Shown here: piece by piece, positions 33,081-41,866 of the stretch
Layout of the letters: each line of letters opens with the position of its first letter
Position numbering within the stretch: position 1 is the first letter of the stretch
From: Mucilaginibacter rubeus
GTDB taxonomy: Bacteria > Bacteroidota > Bacteroidia > Sphingobacteriales > Sphingobacteriaceae
DNA length: 64,000 nucleotides
NCBI RefSeq assembly: GCF_014643835.1
Contig: NZ_BMKD01000001.1
Location: 1 to 64,000, forward strand
Direction of reading: 5' to 3'
Program-made: the position numbers and the translations under genes
Notes under the pieces: generated by a model
What the model was told of the DNA's origin: nothing
What the model saw: the letters and a program-made list of their open reading frames with translations, nothing else
The model's database searches: none

Positions 33081-35543
33081 ATGAATACAGTTTTTAAGGG
33101 CGAACACCTTTTACCGGGACAAATCGGCCAGTTTTTTATTGTTCTTTCGTTTGGTGCAGCCCTGCTGTCATTTATAAGTTACTATTTTGCTACTACAGAT
33201 GATGCCGGTAAGGCCGACAGCGGCTGGCAGCGTTTAGGCCGTTTAGGTTTTTACGTAAATTCTATCTCTATTTTAGGAATGGGCACCTGCCTGTTCTATG
33301 TGCTTTATAATCACTATTTCGAGTATCATTACGCCTGGGCCTATACCTCGCGTTCGCTGCCCGTTTATTACCTGGTATCGGGTTTCTGGAACGGACAGGA
33401 GGGCGGCTTTTTGCTTTGGGCCTTTTGGCAGGCCGTTTTAGGTAATGTACTTATTGCAAGGGCTAAATCATGGGAGCGCCCGGTAATGACTGTTGTTGCC
33501 CTGTCGCAGGTTATTCTGGGAACCATGGTACTGGGTATCGATATCTTTGGCCAACGCATTGGTAGTTCACCATTCTTGTTGTTACGTAATTCAGGTATCG
33601 AAGCGCCTATATTCTCGCAGCCAAACTATCTCGACTTTATAAAAGACGGACAAGGGATGAACCCATCGCTGCAAAATTACTGGATGGTTATTCACCCGCC
33701 TACCTTGTTCCTGGGCTTTGCTTCAATAGTTGTTCCGTTTGCTTACGCGGTTGCCGGGCTTTGGCAAAAACGTTATAAAGAATGGGTGCAGCCTGCTATA
33801 TCGTACGCCTTGTTTGGTTCTATGATATTGGGTACGGGAGTGATCATGGGTTCGTTTTGGGCATATGAGTCATTGAACTTCGGTGGTTTCTGGGCCTGGG
33901 ACCCGGTTGAGAACGGTTCGATATTTCCGTGGTTAACCATGGTTGCGGCATTGCACGTACTTATTGTATTTAAAAATACAGGCCATTCCTATTTTACAGC
34001 TACACTGCTGGTATTGCTGAGTTTTGTACTGGTATGGTACACCTCATTCCTTTCAAGAAGCGGTATCCTGGGCGAAAGCTCAGTTCATGCTTTTACCGAT
34101 TTAGGTATGTTCTGGCAACTGGTTATCGGCATCCTGATATTCCTTGTTTTATCTGTTTGGGTTTTGGTATGGCGATGGAAAGAATTGCCAATCACCAAAA
34201 AAGACGAAGAAACTTACTCGCGCGAGTTTTGGATGTTTGTTGGTTCAGTGTTTTTAGGGTTATCATGCTTTCACCTTATTGTAGTGACATCGGTACCTGT
34301 ATGGAATGCCATGTTTGGTACCAAGATTGCACCTCCTTCTGATGCTGTTAAGCATTATAACGTAATCCAGTCGTCATTTGCGTTTGTGGTGACTTTACTT
34401 ACCGGTTTTACGCAATTCCTGAAATATAAAAAGACCGATATTACCCGGTTCTTTATTACTACCGGTGTTTACCTTGTGTTTGCCATACTGGTAACAGCGC
34501 TTGTTGTTTACTTAACCGGGGTTTATCGCCTTAATTTCGTATTCAATCTGGTAATGTGCGGTTCGGTTTATTCAGTTATTGCCAATGCCAAAGTATTGGT
34601 TGATGCCTTTAAAGGTAAGTTCAAGCTGGCCGGCTCGGCAGTGGCGCACTTAGGTTTTGGCTTGTTGATGGTTGGCGCGGTGATAGCTGCAGGTACCAGT
34701 AAAGTAGTTTCTGAAAACGCAAGCGGTGTGGTTAATGTGCAGGGTTTTGATGCCAAGGCTGGTAATGCCCGCGAAAATATCATGATCTACAAAAACACCC
34801 CGGTAAAAATGGGCGATTATACAGTTACCTATCTTGGCGATTCGGTTTCATCACCATACCATTTTTACAGGGTTGATTATAAAAAGTTTGATGCCAATGG
34901 TAAACTGCTTGAAAACTTTGTGCTTAAACCCAAAGTGCAGGCCAGCCGTGATGCCGGAATGTCTTCATCGCCCGATACCAAACATTACCTGTTAAATGAC
35001 TTGTATACCCATGTCACCGCTATCCCAAGCGAAGGTTTTGCCATGCAGGGCGAGGCCGGTCACGACGAAGGTAACGATGATAAAAACTACGATGAGCCTG
35101 TAGCCCATGAAGTTGCCATTGGCGATACCATCCGGTACCGCGACGGCTTCATGCTGGTTAAATCATTAAACAAACAGGCCACGGTACAAAATATCCCGCT
35201 TACTGCCAACGATGTGGCTATCGGCGCCAATATCGAAGTTCATGCGCATGATGGCAAGGTATATACTGCCGAACCTGTATTCATGATCAGGGGCGGTAAC
35301 GTGTTTGATTTTGCCCGCAAGGTAGAGGACGCAGGTTTAAAACTGCGCTTTTCAAGGATCAACCCTGAGAATAAAAAAGTAGAAATCACTGTTTATCAGC
35401 AGCCGCAAAACAAACGCCCATGGATTGTGATGCGCGCTATCAGCTTCCCGTATATTAACTTTTTTTGGAGTGGTACTATCATTATGGTGATTGGCTTTTT
35501 GCTTTCTATCCAAAGGCGTAATAAAGAACTTAAAACCGTTTAA
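33081..35543 (+). CDS. ccmF: cytochrome c haem lyase subunit CcmF
   Basis: 820 residues from the ATG at 33081; the codon before it is a TTG. About 14 membrane helices. The periplasmic haem-binding loop WGGFWAWDPVENGS places the WAWD core at residues 272-275, with histidine-containing loops (HPPTLFLG, and FKNTGHSYF). A large periplasmic domain lies near 550-780 before the last helix. CcmF takes haem from CcmE and attaches it to apocytochromes. The only c-type cytochrome in the window is at 25988. CcmG/CcmH are not present here. Confidence 0.95.
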   Translation: MNTVFKGEHLLPGQIGQFFIVLSFGAALLSFISYYFATTDDAGKADSGWQRLGRLGFYVNSISILGMGTCLFYVLYNHYFEYHYAWAYTSRSLPVYYLVSGFWNGQEGGFLLWAFWQAVLGNVLIARAKSWERPVMTVVALSQVILGTMVLGIDIFGQRIGSSPFLLLRNSGIEAPIFSQPNYLDFIKDGQGMNPSLQNYWMVIHPPTLFLGFASIVVPFAYAVAGLWQKRYKEWVQPAISYALFGSMILGTGVIMGSFWAYESLNFGGFWAWDPVENGSIFPWLTMVAALHVLIVFKNTGHSYFTATLLVLLSFVLVWYTSFLSRSGILGESSVHAFTDLGMFWQLVIGILIFLVLSVWVLVWRWKELPITKKDEETYSREFWMFVGSVFLGLSCFHLIVVTSVPVWNAMFGTKIAPPSDAVKHYNVIQSSFAFVVTLLTGFTQFLKYKKTDITRFFITTGVYLVFAILVTALVVYLTGVYRLNFVFNLVMCGSVYSVIANAKVLVDAFKGKFKLAGSAVAHLGFGLLMVGAVIAAGTSKVVSENASGVVNVQGFDAKAGNARENIMIYKNTPVKMGDYTVTYLGDSVSSPYHFYRVDYKKFDANGKLLENFVLKPKVQASRDAGMSSSPDTKHYLLNDLYTHVTAIPSEGFAMQGEAGHDEGNDDKNYDEPVAHEVAIGDTIRYRDGFMLVKSLNKQATVQNIPLTANDVAIGANIEVHAHDGKVYTAEPVFMIRGGNVFDFARKVEDAGLKLRFSRINPENKKVEITVYQQPQNKRPWIVMRAISFPYINFFWSGTIIMVIGFLLSIQRRNKELKTV

Positions 35544-35553
35544 CTGTTGTTAA

Positions 35554-36264
35554 ATGGATATTACCAGGCATCAGTATGAAATAGCCCGGCAGGGGTTTTC
35601 TGTTGTTGAGCATATTTATACTGATTCTGAAGTAAAAGTCATCGTCGCCGCTATTGAAAACGCGGATAAAACCAGTCCGCTGTTCAGGCAAACAGATGAC
35701 CTGTTTGCCATAAGACAGTTTTTAAAGGCTGTGCCCGAAATAAGCCCACTGATTTTTACGGGGAGATTAAAAACCTGCTTACAGCAATTGTTTGGTGACG
35801 GTTATTTTGCCGTTAAATCTATCTATTTCGATAAGCCCGAAACATCCAACTGGTTTGTAGCCTGGCACCAGGACCTGACCATTTCTGTTGATAAGAAAAT
35901 TGAGATAGCAGGTTACGGCCCCTGGACGGTTAAGCATAACCAGTTCGCCGTTCAGCCCCCGCTTCATATTTTGCAGGATAACTTCACCATCCGGATCCAT
36001 TTGGATGATACCGATGAAGGCAACGGGGCTTTGAAAGTGTTGCCAGGTTCGCATCTCAAAGAGATCTATCGTCCTGAAAATATCGACTGGCAGCAGGAAA
36101 CCGAAGTAAGCTGCAATGTACAGGCAGGTGGTATCATGATCATGCGGCCCTTACTCATGCATGCCTCAAACCGTACTACCAACAACAAACGGCGTAGGGT
36201 AGTGCATATTGAGTTTAGCAGGACTGAATTGGCAGAAGGGATTGATTGGGCTGAAAGAATTTAA
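35554..36264 (+). CDS. phytanoyl-CoA dioxygenase (PhyH) family protein
   Basis: 236 residues, cupin-fold Fe(II)/2-oxoglutarate oxygenase. The iron triad is H105-x-D107 in WHQDL and H203 in LLMHAS, with the downstream RRRVVHIEF strand containing the 2-oxoglutarate-binding Arg. The IRIHLDDTDEGNGALKVLPGSH core is characteristic. The natural substrate cannot be inferred; bacterial PhyH proteins hydroxylate diverse small molecules. It is 10 bases after ccmF, so possibly co-transcribed, and its stop overlaps the convergent gene in TTAA. Confidence 0.9.
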   Translation: MDITRHQYEIARQGFSVVEHIYTDSEVKVIVAAIENADKTSPLFRQTDDLFAIRQFLKAVPEISPLIFTGRLKTCLQQLFGDGYFAVKSIYFDKPETSNWFVAWHQDLTISVDKKIEIAGYGPWTVKHNQFAVQPPLHILQDNFTIRIHLDDTDEGNGALKVLPGSHLKEIYRPENIDWQQETEVSCNVQAGGIMIMRPLLMHASNRTTNNKRRRVVHIEFSRTELAEGIDWAERI

Positions 36265-37004
36265 TTATTCGGAAAGTCATATGTTTTTCCGGTAGTTCCG
36301 TAAGAGACACCAATGTCGATAAAAAAATCTCTAAGCATTTGATACTTTTGTGTGCACGGCACCCCTTCATCTATTTTTCTTGATTCAGATTCACTTCTTT
36401 GGCAGTGAAAACAAATGTCCAGGTGATCTATAACTTTACCTTTTTTGTCAAGAAAAACAATTGAGTTGCGCGGCTCAAAGCAGTTGGTGAATCCTACTAT
36501 AAGGTAGTTCTTCATGCCGCTGTAACCATAGTTATAGATAATATCGGTGAAATTTTCTATCTCTTTATTAGTTAATATTTTCGATTGTTTAACATTGTCG
36601 TATTTCAAACGGTGATTTTCAATAATGATGCCCGGAATCGTATCCGGAGCTTGTTTAGGGTTTCGTATCGAATTACCTGCAGAGTCTATTATTATGTCCT
36701 GATTTGGTTGCCCTCCTCCCACATAAGATATTGCTATTATTTTAGCAGCAACTGAAAAAGGATATTTCTTTAATCGTTGAGCAACAGTAAACCTTTTTGT
36801 ATAAATGCAATTATCAAATTCAGGTTTATAGCCCTTAATACTTTCACGCGTGTAGGTAACATGTGGTACAATTTTTCGCTTGAAAATATGTTTTACTTTT
36901 TGATGAACCGTTGTATCTGTTAAATAATAACCATTGCGACTACAGTTTGCGTAACAGGCAAGGTTTATCAATAACAAAAAGCAGGTAATCAATCTAAATT
37001 TCAT
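36261..37004 (-). CDS. secreted hypothetical protein (possible lipoprotein)
   Basis: 247 residues with an export signal and a possible lipobox (NLAC, Cys17). Several cysteines lie near the C-terminus (IDHLDICFHCQR, and VPCTQKYQ). No family recognised. AT-rich codon use sets it apart from adjacent genes. It converges on the PhyH gene with overlapping stops. Confidence 0.65.
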   Translation of the reverse strand: MKFRLITCFLLLINLACYANCSRNGYYLTDTTVHQKVKHIFKRKIVPHVTYTRESIKGYKPEFDNCIYTKRFTVAQRLKKYPFSVAAKIIAISYVGGGQPNQDIIIDSAGNSIRNPKQAPDTIPGIIIENHRLKYDNVKQSKILTNKEIENFTDIIYNYGYSGMKNYLIVGFTNCFEPRNSIVFLDKKGKVIDHLDICFHCQRSESESRKIDEGVPCTQKYQMLRDFFIDIGVSYGTTGKTYDFPNN

Positions 37005-37034
37005 CTGATAAAACTATAGATAAAATTGATTTTC

Positions 37035-37955
37035 TTACCCCTTCAAAAACGAAAGGATCTTAGCATTTACGGTGTCGGCCTTTTCAATCATGGGTAAATG
37101 TGCTGCGCCATCAACAGGGAAAAAGTCGGTCTTTAATACGCTGCGGATAGAATCGCTGAAACGTGGCAATACTGTTTTATCGGCTTTACCCCATATCAGT
37201 AATACGCTTTTGCCTGCACTGTTGAGGCAGGTATTGCTCTCACGACCATTTTGATTGTAATTGTACAGCGTTGAAACCAGCGCGTTTCTAAACCCTTTAT
37301 ACTCCATTTGGGGGAGGTAACGGTTTATCCACCCGGGGTGGTTTTTGGGATAAAGAAAATCGGTTGTTTGTCCTTTTGCTCTTTCGTCGGAGTTCACGGC
37401 TTCGTTATAAAGCGTGAAATATTGCGGAGCTACCGGCTTTTTTTGTTCATATACCGGGTCGACAAGGATTAGTTTGTTAACCATACCGGGGTGACTGCAG
37501 GTAAAATTGGTTATCACCGCGCCGCCAAATGATACGCCTGCTAAATTTATTTTCCCGTTTAATTTAAGTTGATTAATGAGATCGAGCAGTTGCGTATTGT
37601 AAAGCTCCTGGTTATAGGGCACATCGGGCCTGTCTGAATAGCCGCGGCCATACATATCATAGCGTAATACCCGGTATCCTTTTTTTATCAAAAAATCGTA
37701 CGTTGGGTCCCAGATATAATAGGGTACGCTAAAACCGTGAACAAGTATAACAACCTGGGCGCTGTCAGGGCCTTCAAGCTGGTAATGGGTTACGCCCTGA
37801 CTTAATTTGATAAAGCTGCCAGGGATGTTTATGCGGCTGGCATCGGTTAAGGTTTTGGTTTCTTTATTGTTATATCTATAGAAGCCGTATAGTATTAATG
37901 ACGCGGCCCCGACAAGAAATATCACAATTATAATGCTTACTTTAAGTATTTTCAT
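37035..37955 (-). CDS. alpha/beta hydrolase
   Basis: 306 residues with an N-terminal membrane anchor (about 6-25), so probably facing the periplasm. The oxyanion-hole motif is LVHGFS, the nucleophile elbow GVSFGG gives Ser142, and a late LLIWGKADKTVLP segment and DGAAHLPMIE supply the acid and the His. The general fold of esterases/lipases and proline iminopeptidases; substrate unknown. A short intergenic gap to the upstream hypothetical gene on the same strand makes co-transcription possible. Confidence 0.88.
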   Translation of the reverse strand: MKILKVSIIIVIFLVGAASLILYGFYRYNNKETKTLTDASRINIPGSFIKLSQGVTHYQLEGPDSAQVVILVHGFSVPYYIWDPTYDFLIKKGYRVLRYDMYGRGYSDRPDVPYNQELYNTQLLDLINQLKLNGKINLAGVSFGGAVITNFTCSHPGMVNKLILVDPVYEQKKPVAPQYFTLYNEAVNSDERAKGQTTDFLYPKNHPGWINRYLPQMEYKGFRNALVSTLYNYNQNGRESNTCLNSAGKSVLLIWGKADKTVLPRFSDSIRSVLKTDFFPVDGAAHLPMIEKADTVNAKILSFLKG

Positions 37956-38037
37956 GCGGTATTAGATGTTGGTTTCTAAAATACAGAAATATTTATACTA
38001 CAGTTAGTTAAATAATTATATCTATTGTAAAGAATAT

Positions 38038-38820
38038 ATGAACATTACCATAATAGGCTCCGGTAACGTAGCTACGCACATGGCAGCGGCCTTTAAGAAT
38101 GCCGGACACCGTATTGTACAGGTATACAGCCGCGATATGCAGCATGCCGCGCTTTTAGCCTACCATGTAGCTGCCGAAGCTGTTGATAACCTTGACAATA
38201 TTAATCCCGATACAGGATTGTTTGTTGTTTCGGTTAAGGACGATGCTATAACGACTGTTGTTAAAGCGTTGTCGGCCCATAAAAAGTTAATAGTACATAC
38301 ATCGGGCTCAACCGATTTGAACAGTTTGCTGGCTTTTACCCCGAAGGCCGGTGTATTTTATCCCCTGCAAACGTTTAGCAAGATAAGAGAGGTTGATTTC
38401 CGATCTGTCCCGCTCTGTCTTGAAGGTGCTGATGATGGTATACTTGCTGATTTAAAGCAGCTGGCATTTACCATCAGTAATAATGTATATAGCGTTAACT
38501 CCGCCCGGCGCAAAATATTGCACCTTGCCGCGGTATTTGCCTGTAATTTCCCCAATTATTTGTACGGAGTTGCCCAGGACCTGCTTGCGCAAAATCAAAT
38601 GGAGTTTAACATGCTGCGCCCTCTGATCCTGGAAACTGCCCAAAAAGTGCTTGAGCAGGAACCGCGCAATGTACAAACCGGCCCCGCAGTACGTAATGAT
38701 GAGGGCACTATGGCTACTCACATGCAGATGCTGAACGAGATGCCTATGTTACAGGAAGTTTATACTTTATTAAGTCAGGGTATTATCAAAAACAATAAAG
38801 GGTTTACCGCACCCGAGTAA
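38038..38820 (+). CDS. Rossmann-like plus DUF2520 domain protein
   Basis: 260 residues. The N-terminal NAD(P)-binding motif is IIGSGNVATHMA. A C-terminal DUF2520 helical domain (about 125-250) carries HLAAVFACNFPNYLYG and TGPAVRNDEGTM. The architecture resembles 6-phosphogluconate/ketopantoate-type reductases, and the biological substrate is unknown. The -7 element of the downstream ferredoxin begins 6 bases after its stop. Confidence 0.85.
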   Translation: MNITIIGSGNVATHMAAAFKNAGHRIVQVYSRDMQHAALLAYHVAAEAVDNLDNINPDTGLFVVSVKDDAITTVVKALSAHKKLIVHTSGSTDLNSLLAFTPKAGVFYPLQTFSKIREVDFRSVPLCLEGADDGILADLKQLAFTISNNVYSVNSARRKILHLAAVFACNFPNYLYGVAQDLLAQNQMEFNMLRPLILETAQKVLEQEPRNVQTGPAVRNDEGTMATHMQMLNEMPMLQEVYTLLSQGIIKNNKGFTAPE

Positions 38821-38826
38821 TTTTGT

Positions 38827-38834
38827 TACTTTTG
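38827..38834 (+). promoter_or_regulatory. -7 promoter element of the ferredoxin gene
   Basis: Exact TAnnTTTG match (TACTTTTG) ending 5 bases before the ATG at 38840, again implying a leaderless message. Confidence 0.55.
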
Positions 38835-38839
38835 CTTAA

Positions 38840-39172
38840 ATGAACATTTATAAAATAAAGATCAATTTCGAGGAAAAAGGGCACGAAAGCGTTGAGTTAC
38901 CTATAGCCGAAGGAGAATCTGTATTAGACGTATGCCTGGAGAATGGCATTGAACTACAGCACAATTGCGGTGGTGTTTGCGGATGCAGCACATGCCATGT
39001 TTATGTAAACAAGGGGATGGATAACATCCAGGAGATTTCCGATAAAGAAGAGGATTTTATTGACAGGGCTGTTAATCCGCGCATTAATTCGCGCCTGGGT
39101 TGCCAGTGTGTGATTGTTGATGGCGACATTGAAGTTACCCTGCCGGATCAGTCGCAGTTTTTAGGCCACTAA
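38840..39172 (+). CDS. fdx: [2Fe-2S] ferredoxin, ISC/adrenodoxin type
   Basis: 110 residues. Cluster ligands C43, C49, C52 and C88 follow the C-x5-C-x2-C...C spacing of adrenodoxin-like ferredoxins, and two extra cysteines (C47, C90) are present. The C-terminal RLGCQC and PDQSQFLGH are typical. It provides electrons for iron-sulfur cluster assembly. An IscX gene 90 bases downstream supports that role, but no other isc genes are in the window. Confidence 0.93.
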   Translation: MNIYKIKINFEEKGHESVELPIAEGESVLDVCLENGIELQHNCGGVCGCSTCHVYVNKGMDNIQEISDKEEDFIDRAVNPRINSRLGCQCVIVDGDIEVTLPDQSQFLGH

Positions 39173-39262
39173 TATTTGCATCAATCCGTTTAAACAATAA
39201 ATAAAACGTATAATTTACAACGTATTAGCGTAACCCCCGGGTAGTACGTAAAATCAACAACA

Positions 39263-39505
39263 ATGAGCGATAATAAATTTGCCTTACCAATTCACTGGAA
39301 TGATTATGAAGATATTGCCATTGAACTTTATGAAAAGTTTGGTGACGATTTTGACGAATCAAAAATATACCGCATCCGTTTTACCGAACTGCTGGAATGG
39401 GTATTGAGCCTGCCTAATTTTGCCGGTACCCGTGCCGAATCAAACGAAGGCCACCTGGAGCAGATCCAGTCGGCCTGGGTATACGAGTGGCGGGATAATC
39501 AATAA
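39263..39505 (+). CDS. iscX: iron-sulfur assembly accessory protein IscX
   Basis: 80 residues, close to the length of Escherichia coli IscX. The acidic helix-rich sequence with IHWNDYEDIAIELYEKF, the FTELLEWVL helix and the C-terminal LEQIQSAWVYEW is diagnostic. IscX binds iron and the cysteine desulfurase IscS and modulates cluster assembly. It sits next to the ferredoxin gene. Confidence 0.93.
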   Translation: MSDNKFALPIHWNDYEDIAIELYEKFGDDFDESKIYRIRFTELLEWVLSLPNFAGTRAESNEGHLEQIQSAWVYEWRDNQ

Positions 39506-39591
39506 TTCAATTGGCAGTTTTGAGCTGGCGGTTTGCCGTTTTAAATTTGCGATTAGCAGTTTAGCACGAAGCAAACATTCTATAGTCAAAG

Positions 39592-39650
39592 AATCGGTGA
39601 AATCACCTCAACAAATCGGTGTAGTCACGAAACAAAATCGGTGTAATCAC
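39592..39650. repeat. three tandem copies of a 15-mer with 22-base period
   Basis: AATCGGTGAAATCAC, AATCGGTGTAGTCAC and AATCGGTGTAATCAC start at 39592, 39614 and 39636, exactly 22 bases apart. The last copy ends 4 bases before the ATG of the KdsC-like gene. Could be binding sites on one helix face (about two turns apart) or a word-like dispersed repeat. Confidence 0.85.
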
Positions 39651-39654
39651 AACC

Positions 39655-40176
39655 ATGGAATCATTCCTGAATAAATTAAAAGATATTACTACCCTCATTT
39701 TTGATGTGGATGGCGTTTTGACCGACGGGTCTGTTTTTGTAACGGAAGCCGGCGAACAAAGCCGCGCCTTTAATATTAAAGATGGCTACGCGCTGCAGTT
39801 AGCTGTTAAATGCGGTTATAATGTTTGCGCGATATCGGGCAGCCGCTCAAAAAGTGCCATGTACAGGTTAAACAGCCTTGGCATCCAGGATGTGTATATG
39901 GGCACACATACCAAATCGCAAAGGTTCAAGATCTACCTGGAAGAAAAAAGCATTATTGCCACCAATGTATTATACATGGGTGATGATATTCCCGACCTGG
40001 AAGTGATGAAGCTTGCAGGCCTGCCTGTTTGCCCTGCCGATGCTGTTGAAGAGATCAAAGCGGTTAGCGCTTACGTATCGCCCTACGGCGGCGGCAAAGG
40101 CTGTGCCCGCGATATCATTGAAAAAGTGCTCAAGGTTCAGGATAAATGGATGAGCAAACAGGCGTATAGCTGGTAG
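39655..40176 (+). CDS. kdsC: KdsC-type HAD phosphatase (KDO-8-phosphate phosphatase)
   Basis: 173 residues, capless class C0 HAD. Motif I is DVDGVLTDG (D17, D19), motif II IS in CAISGSR, and motif IV YMGDDIPDLEVM. Length and the PADAVEEIKAVSAYVSP C-terminal segment match KdsC, which dephosphorylates KDO-8-P for lipopolysaccharide core synthesis. No other kds gene is adjacent. Tight spacing of the direct repeats before its ATG suggests regulation. Confidence 0.85.
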   Translation: MESFLNKLKDITTLIFDVDGVLTDGSVFVTEAGEQSRAFNIKDGYALQLAVKCGYNVCAISGSRSKSAMYRLNSLGIQDVYMGTHTKSQRFKIYLEEKSIIATNVLYMGDDIPDLEVMKLAGLPVCPADAVEEIKAVSAYVSPYGGGKGCARDIIEKVLKVQDKWMSKQAYSW

Positions 40177-40179
40177 GGT

Positions 40180-40342
40180 TTGGTCCATAGTACATAGTCG
40201 ATAGTCCATAGATAATGGTTCATGGAATTAACCCGGCAGATCATGGTTATAAATAGTTTTGTTGCTACTATGATCTATGAACCATTTGCTACGAACTAAT
40301 CAATGCAGCTACCATGATCTATGAACCATCAACCATGAACTA
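40180..40342. repeat. word-like inverted repeat, TAGTCCATAG family, copy 2
   Basis: Fills the gap between kdsC and maf. Plus-strand words (GTCCATAGTACATAG, GTCGATAGTCCATAG, TGGTTCATGG) are mirrored further right by ATGATCTATGAACCAT (twice) and CAACCATGAAC. It shares the exact 15-mer GTCGATAGTCCATAG with 4934-5069. Confidence 0.85.
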
Positions 40343-40347
40343 AAAAT

Positions 40348-40920
40348 ATGAACATCATCCCACCCGTAATTCTCGCATCAAAATCGCCAAGACGGCAGGA
40401 GCTGCTCCGGCTTATGGATATTGATTTCAGGGTTGTGCTTAAAGAGGTTGATGAGTCATTCCCCGATGGGCTTACCCCAACAGAGGTTGCCCTGCATATA
40501 GCCCGTAAAAAAGCAGAAGCATTTGACGAAACGGTAGGGGATGAGGTTGTACTTACTGCCGATACTATAGTGTGTATTGATGGCCTGATACTGGGTAAAC
40601 CCGAAACCCGCGCACATGCTATCGAAATGCTGCAAATGCTATCGGGCCGTGTACACCAGGTTATTACCGGTGTATGTTTGTTATATAAAGGGCGTTATAA
40701 CAATTTTTATGATCTTACCGAAGTGCTCTTCCGCAAGCTTTCTGATGCCGAGATCAGTAATTATGTAGATAAGTATCAGCCGCTTGACAAGGCCGGATCA
40801 TACGGCATCCAGGAGCTGATAGGCCTGATAGGCATCGAACGGATTGAAGGCTCATATACCAATGTTGTTGGTTTACCTACCCAAAAGGTTTATGCACAAT
40901 TGCTTAACTTAAGCAAATAG
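40348..40920 (+). CDS. maf: Maf-family nucleoside triphosphate pyrophosphatase
   Basis: 190 residues. The N-terminal ILASKSPRRQELL signature and the ADTIVCIDG metal-binding loop are intact, followed by GSYGIQELIGL. Maf proteins hydrolyse dTTP/UTP or modified nucleotides to monophosphates (house cleaning) and were first linked to septum inhibition. The wording fits the dTTP/UTP (YhdE-like) branch, but I cannot be sure. Monocistronic or paired with kdsC. Confidence 0.93.
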   Translation: MNIIPPVILASKSPRRQELLRLMDIDFRVVLKEVDESFPDGLTPTEVALHIARKKAEAFDETVGDEVVLTADTIVCIDGLILGKPETRAHAIEMLQMLSGRVHQVITGVCLLYKGRYNNFYDLTEVLFRKLSDAEISNYVDKYQPLDKAGSYGIQELIGLIGIERIEGSYTNVVGLPTQKVYAQLLNLSK

Positions 40921-41132
40921 ATTTCACATACAGGCGCAAGTATTGTGCGGCTGCCTGTGCGGGGATTACTTGTGCCTTTCGCAAACCATTTTATTCGTCG
41001 TTACAGTTTCGCTAAACATCGTTACTTTTTGATAAAGCGTGTTTTTTCCGGTACAATTAAATAAATAATTATTTAATTTAAACCTTTGTTTCCTGCATAG
41101 TCTAAGGTGTTAAATAAAGGGAGTAATTTGTC

Positions 41133-41798
41133 ATGAAAAAAACTATTAATACAGGGCTGGTGTTACTGCTGGTGGCCACCTTGTCTGCATGCAGCAGTTA
41201 CAATTATTACACCGCAGCCCGAAACAAAACAGATTTATCCGCTTACCGTACATTTGCCTGGCTACCTCCTGCAACCATGACCAATAAAGCCGGCGCAGTT
41301 GTAAAAAAGGAAGTGGCTGATGAAAAGGTTAAGGACGCGGCTATTTCGGCATTGGAAAACAAAGGGTTAAAATTCCAGGAAAACAACCCCGATTTACTGG
41401 TAAGTTATACCACAGTTACCGGCCGGGGAATGAAAACTGAGTTTTATCCTTATTACTATGGCGGTTACCCGGGCTTCGGTTTAGGATTTGGCTGGGGTTG
41501 GGGCGGTGGCTGGGGCTATCGTCCGTTTTATGGCTACGGCGGCTGGGGTTGGGGATATCCTTATGGTTACGGTTATGGCGGCGGCGGTTATGCCCGCGTA
41601 CCTTACAAAGAAGGTACCCTGATTATCGACATTATGGATACCAAATCGCGCAAACTGGTATGGCGTGGTTTTGGTGTTGGCGAACTGCACAACCCGCAAA
41701 AAACTGTAAAGGAACTGCCCAAAGTAGTTAACGGCATTATTGAACAACTACAGCTTAACCAGGTACAGCAAGACCAGGTGCCAATGAAAAAAGCATAA
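41133..41798 (+). CDS. DUF4136 lipoprotein with glycine/aromatic-rich loop
   Basis: 221 residues. Lipobox LSAC places the lipidated Cys near residue 20. DUF4136 elements are YRTFAWLPP, then AAISALENKGL and DLLVSYTTVTG, and the late GTLIIDIMD / LVWRGFGVGEL. About 45 residues (113-158) in the middle are almost entirely Gly, Trp, Tyr, Pro and Phe (GWGWGGGWGY and similar), a low-complexity loop inserted between the two parts of the domain. It ends at a bidirectional terminator. Confidence 0.9.
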   Translation: MKKTINTGLVLLLVATLSACSSYNYYTAARNKTDLSAYRTFAWLPPATMTNKAGAVVKKEVADEKVKDAAISALENKGLKFQENNPDLLVSYTTVTGRGMKTEFYPYYYGGYPGFGLGFGWGWGGGWGYRPFYGYGGWGWGYPYGYGYGGGGYARVPYKEGTLIIDIMDTKSRKLVWRGFGVGELHNPQKTVKELPKVVNGIIEQLQLNQVQQDQVPMKKA

Positions 41799-41829
41799 GA
41801 AATTTGCTGATCAATTATTGAACTAATGC

Positions 41830-41866
41830 AAAAATCCCTTCGGGCGCTAAGCCTGGAGGGATTTTT
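41830..41866. terminator. bidirectional terminator with a stop codon in its loop
   Basis: AAAAATCCCT (41830-41839) pairs with AGGGATTTTT (41857-41866). The arms end in T runs on either strand. The stop codon of the minus-strand small gene (41847-41849) lies in the loop, so one hairpin serves both convergent genes. Confidence 0.85.
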
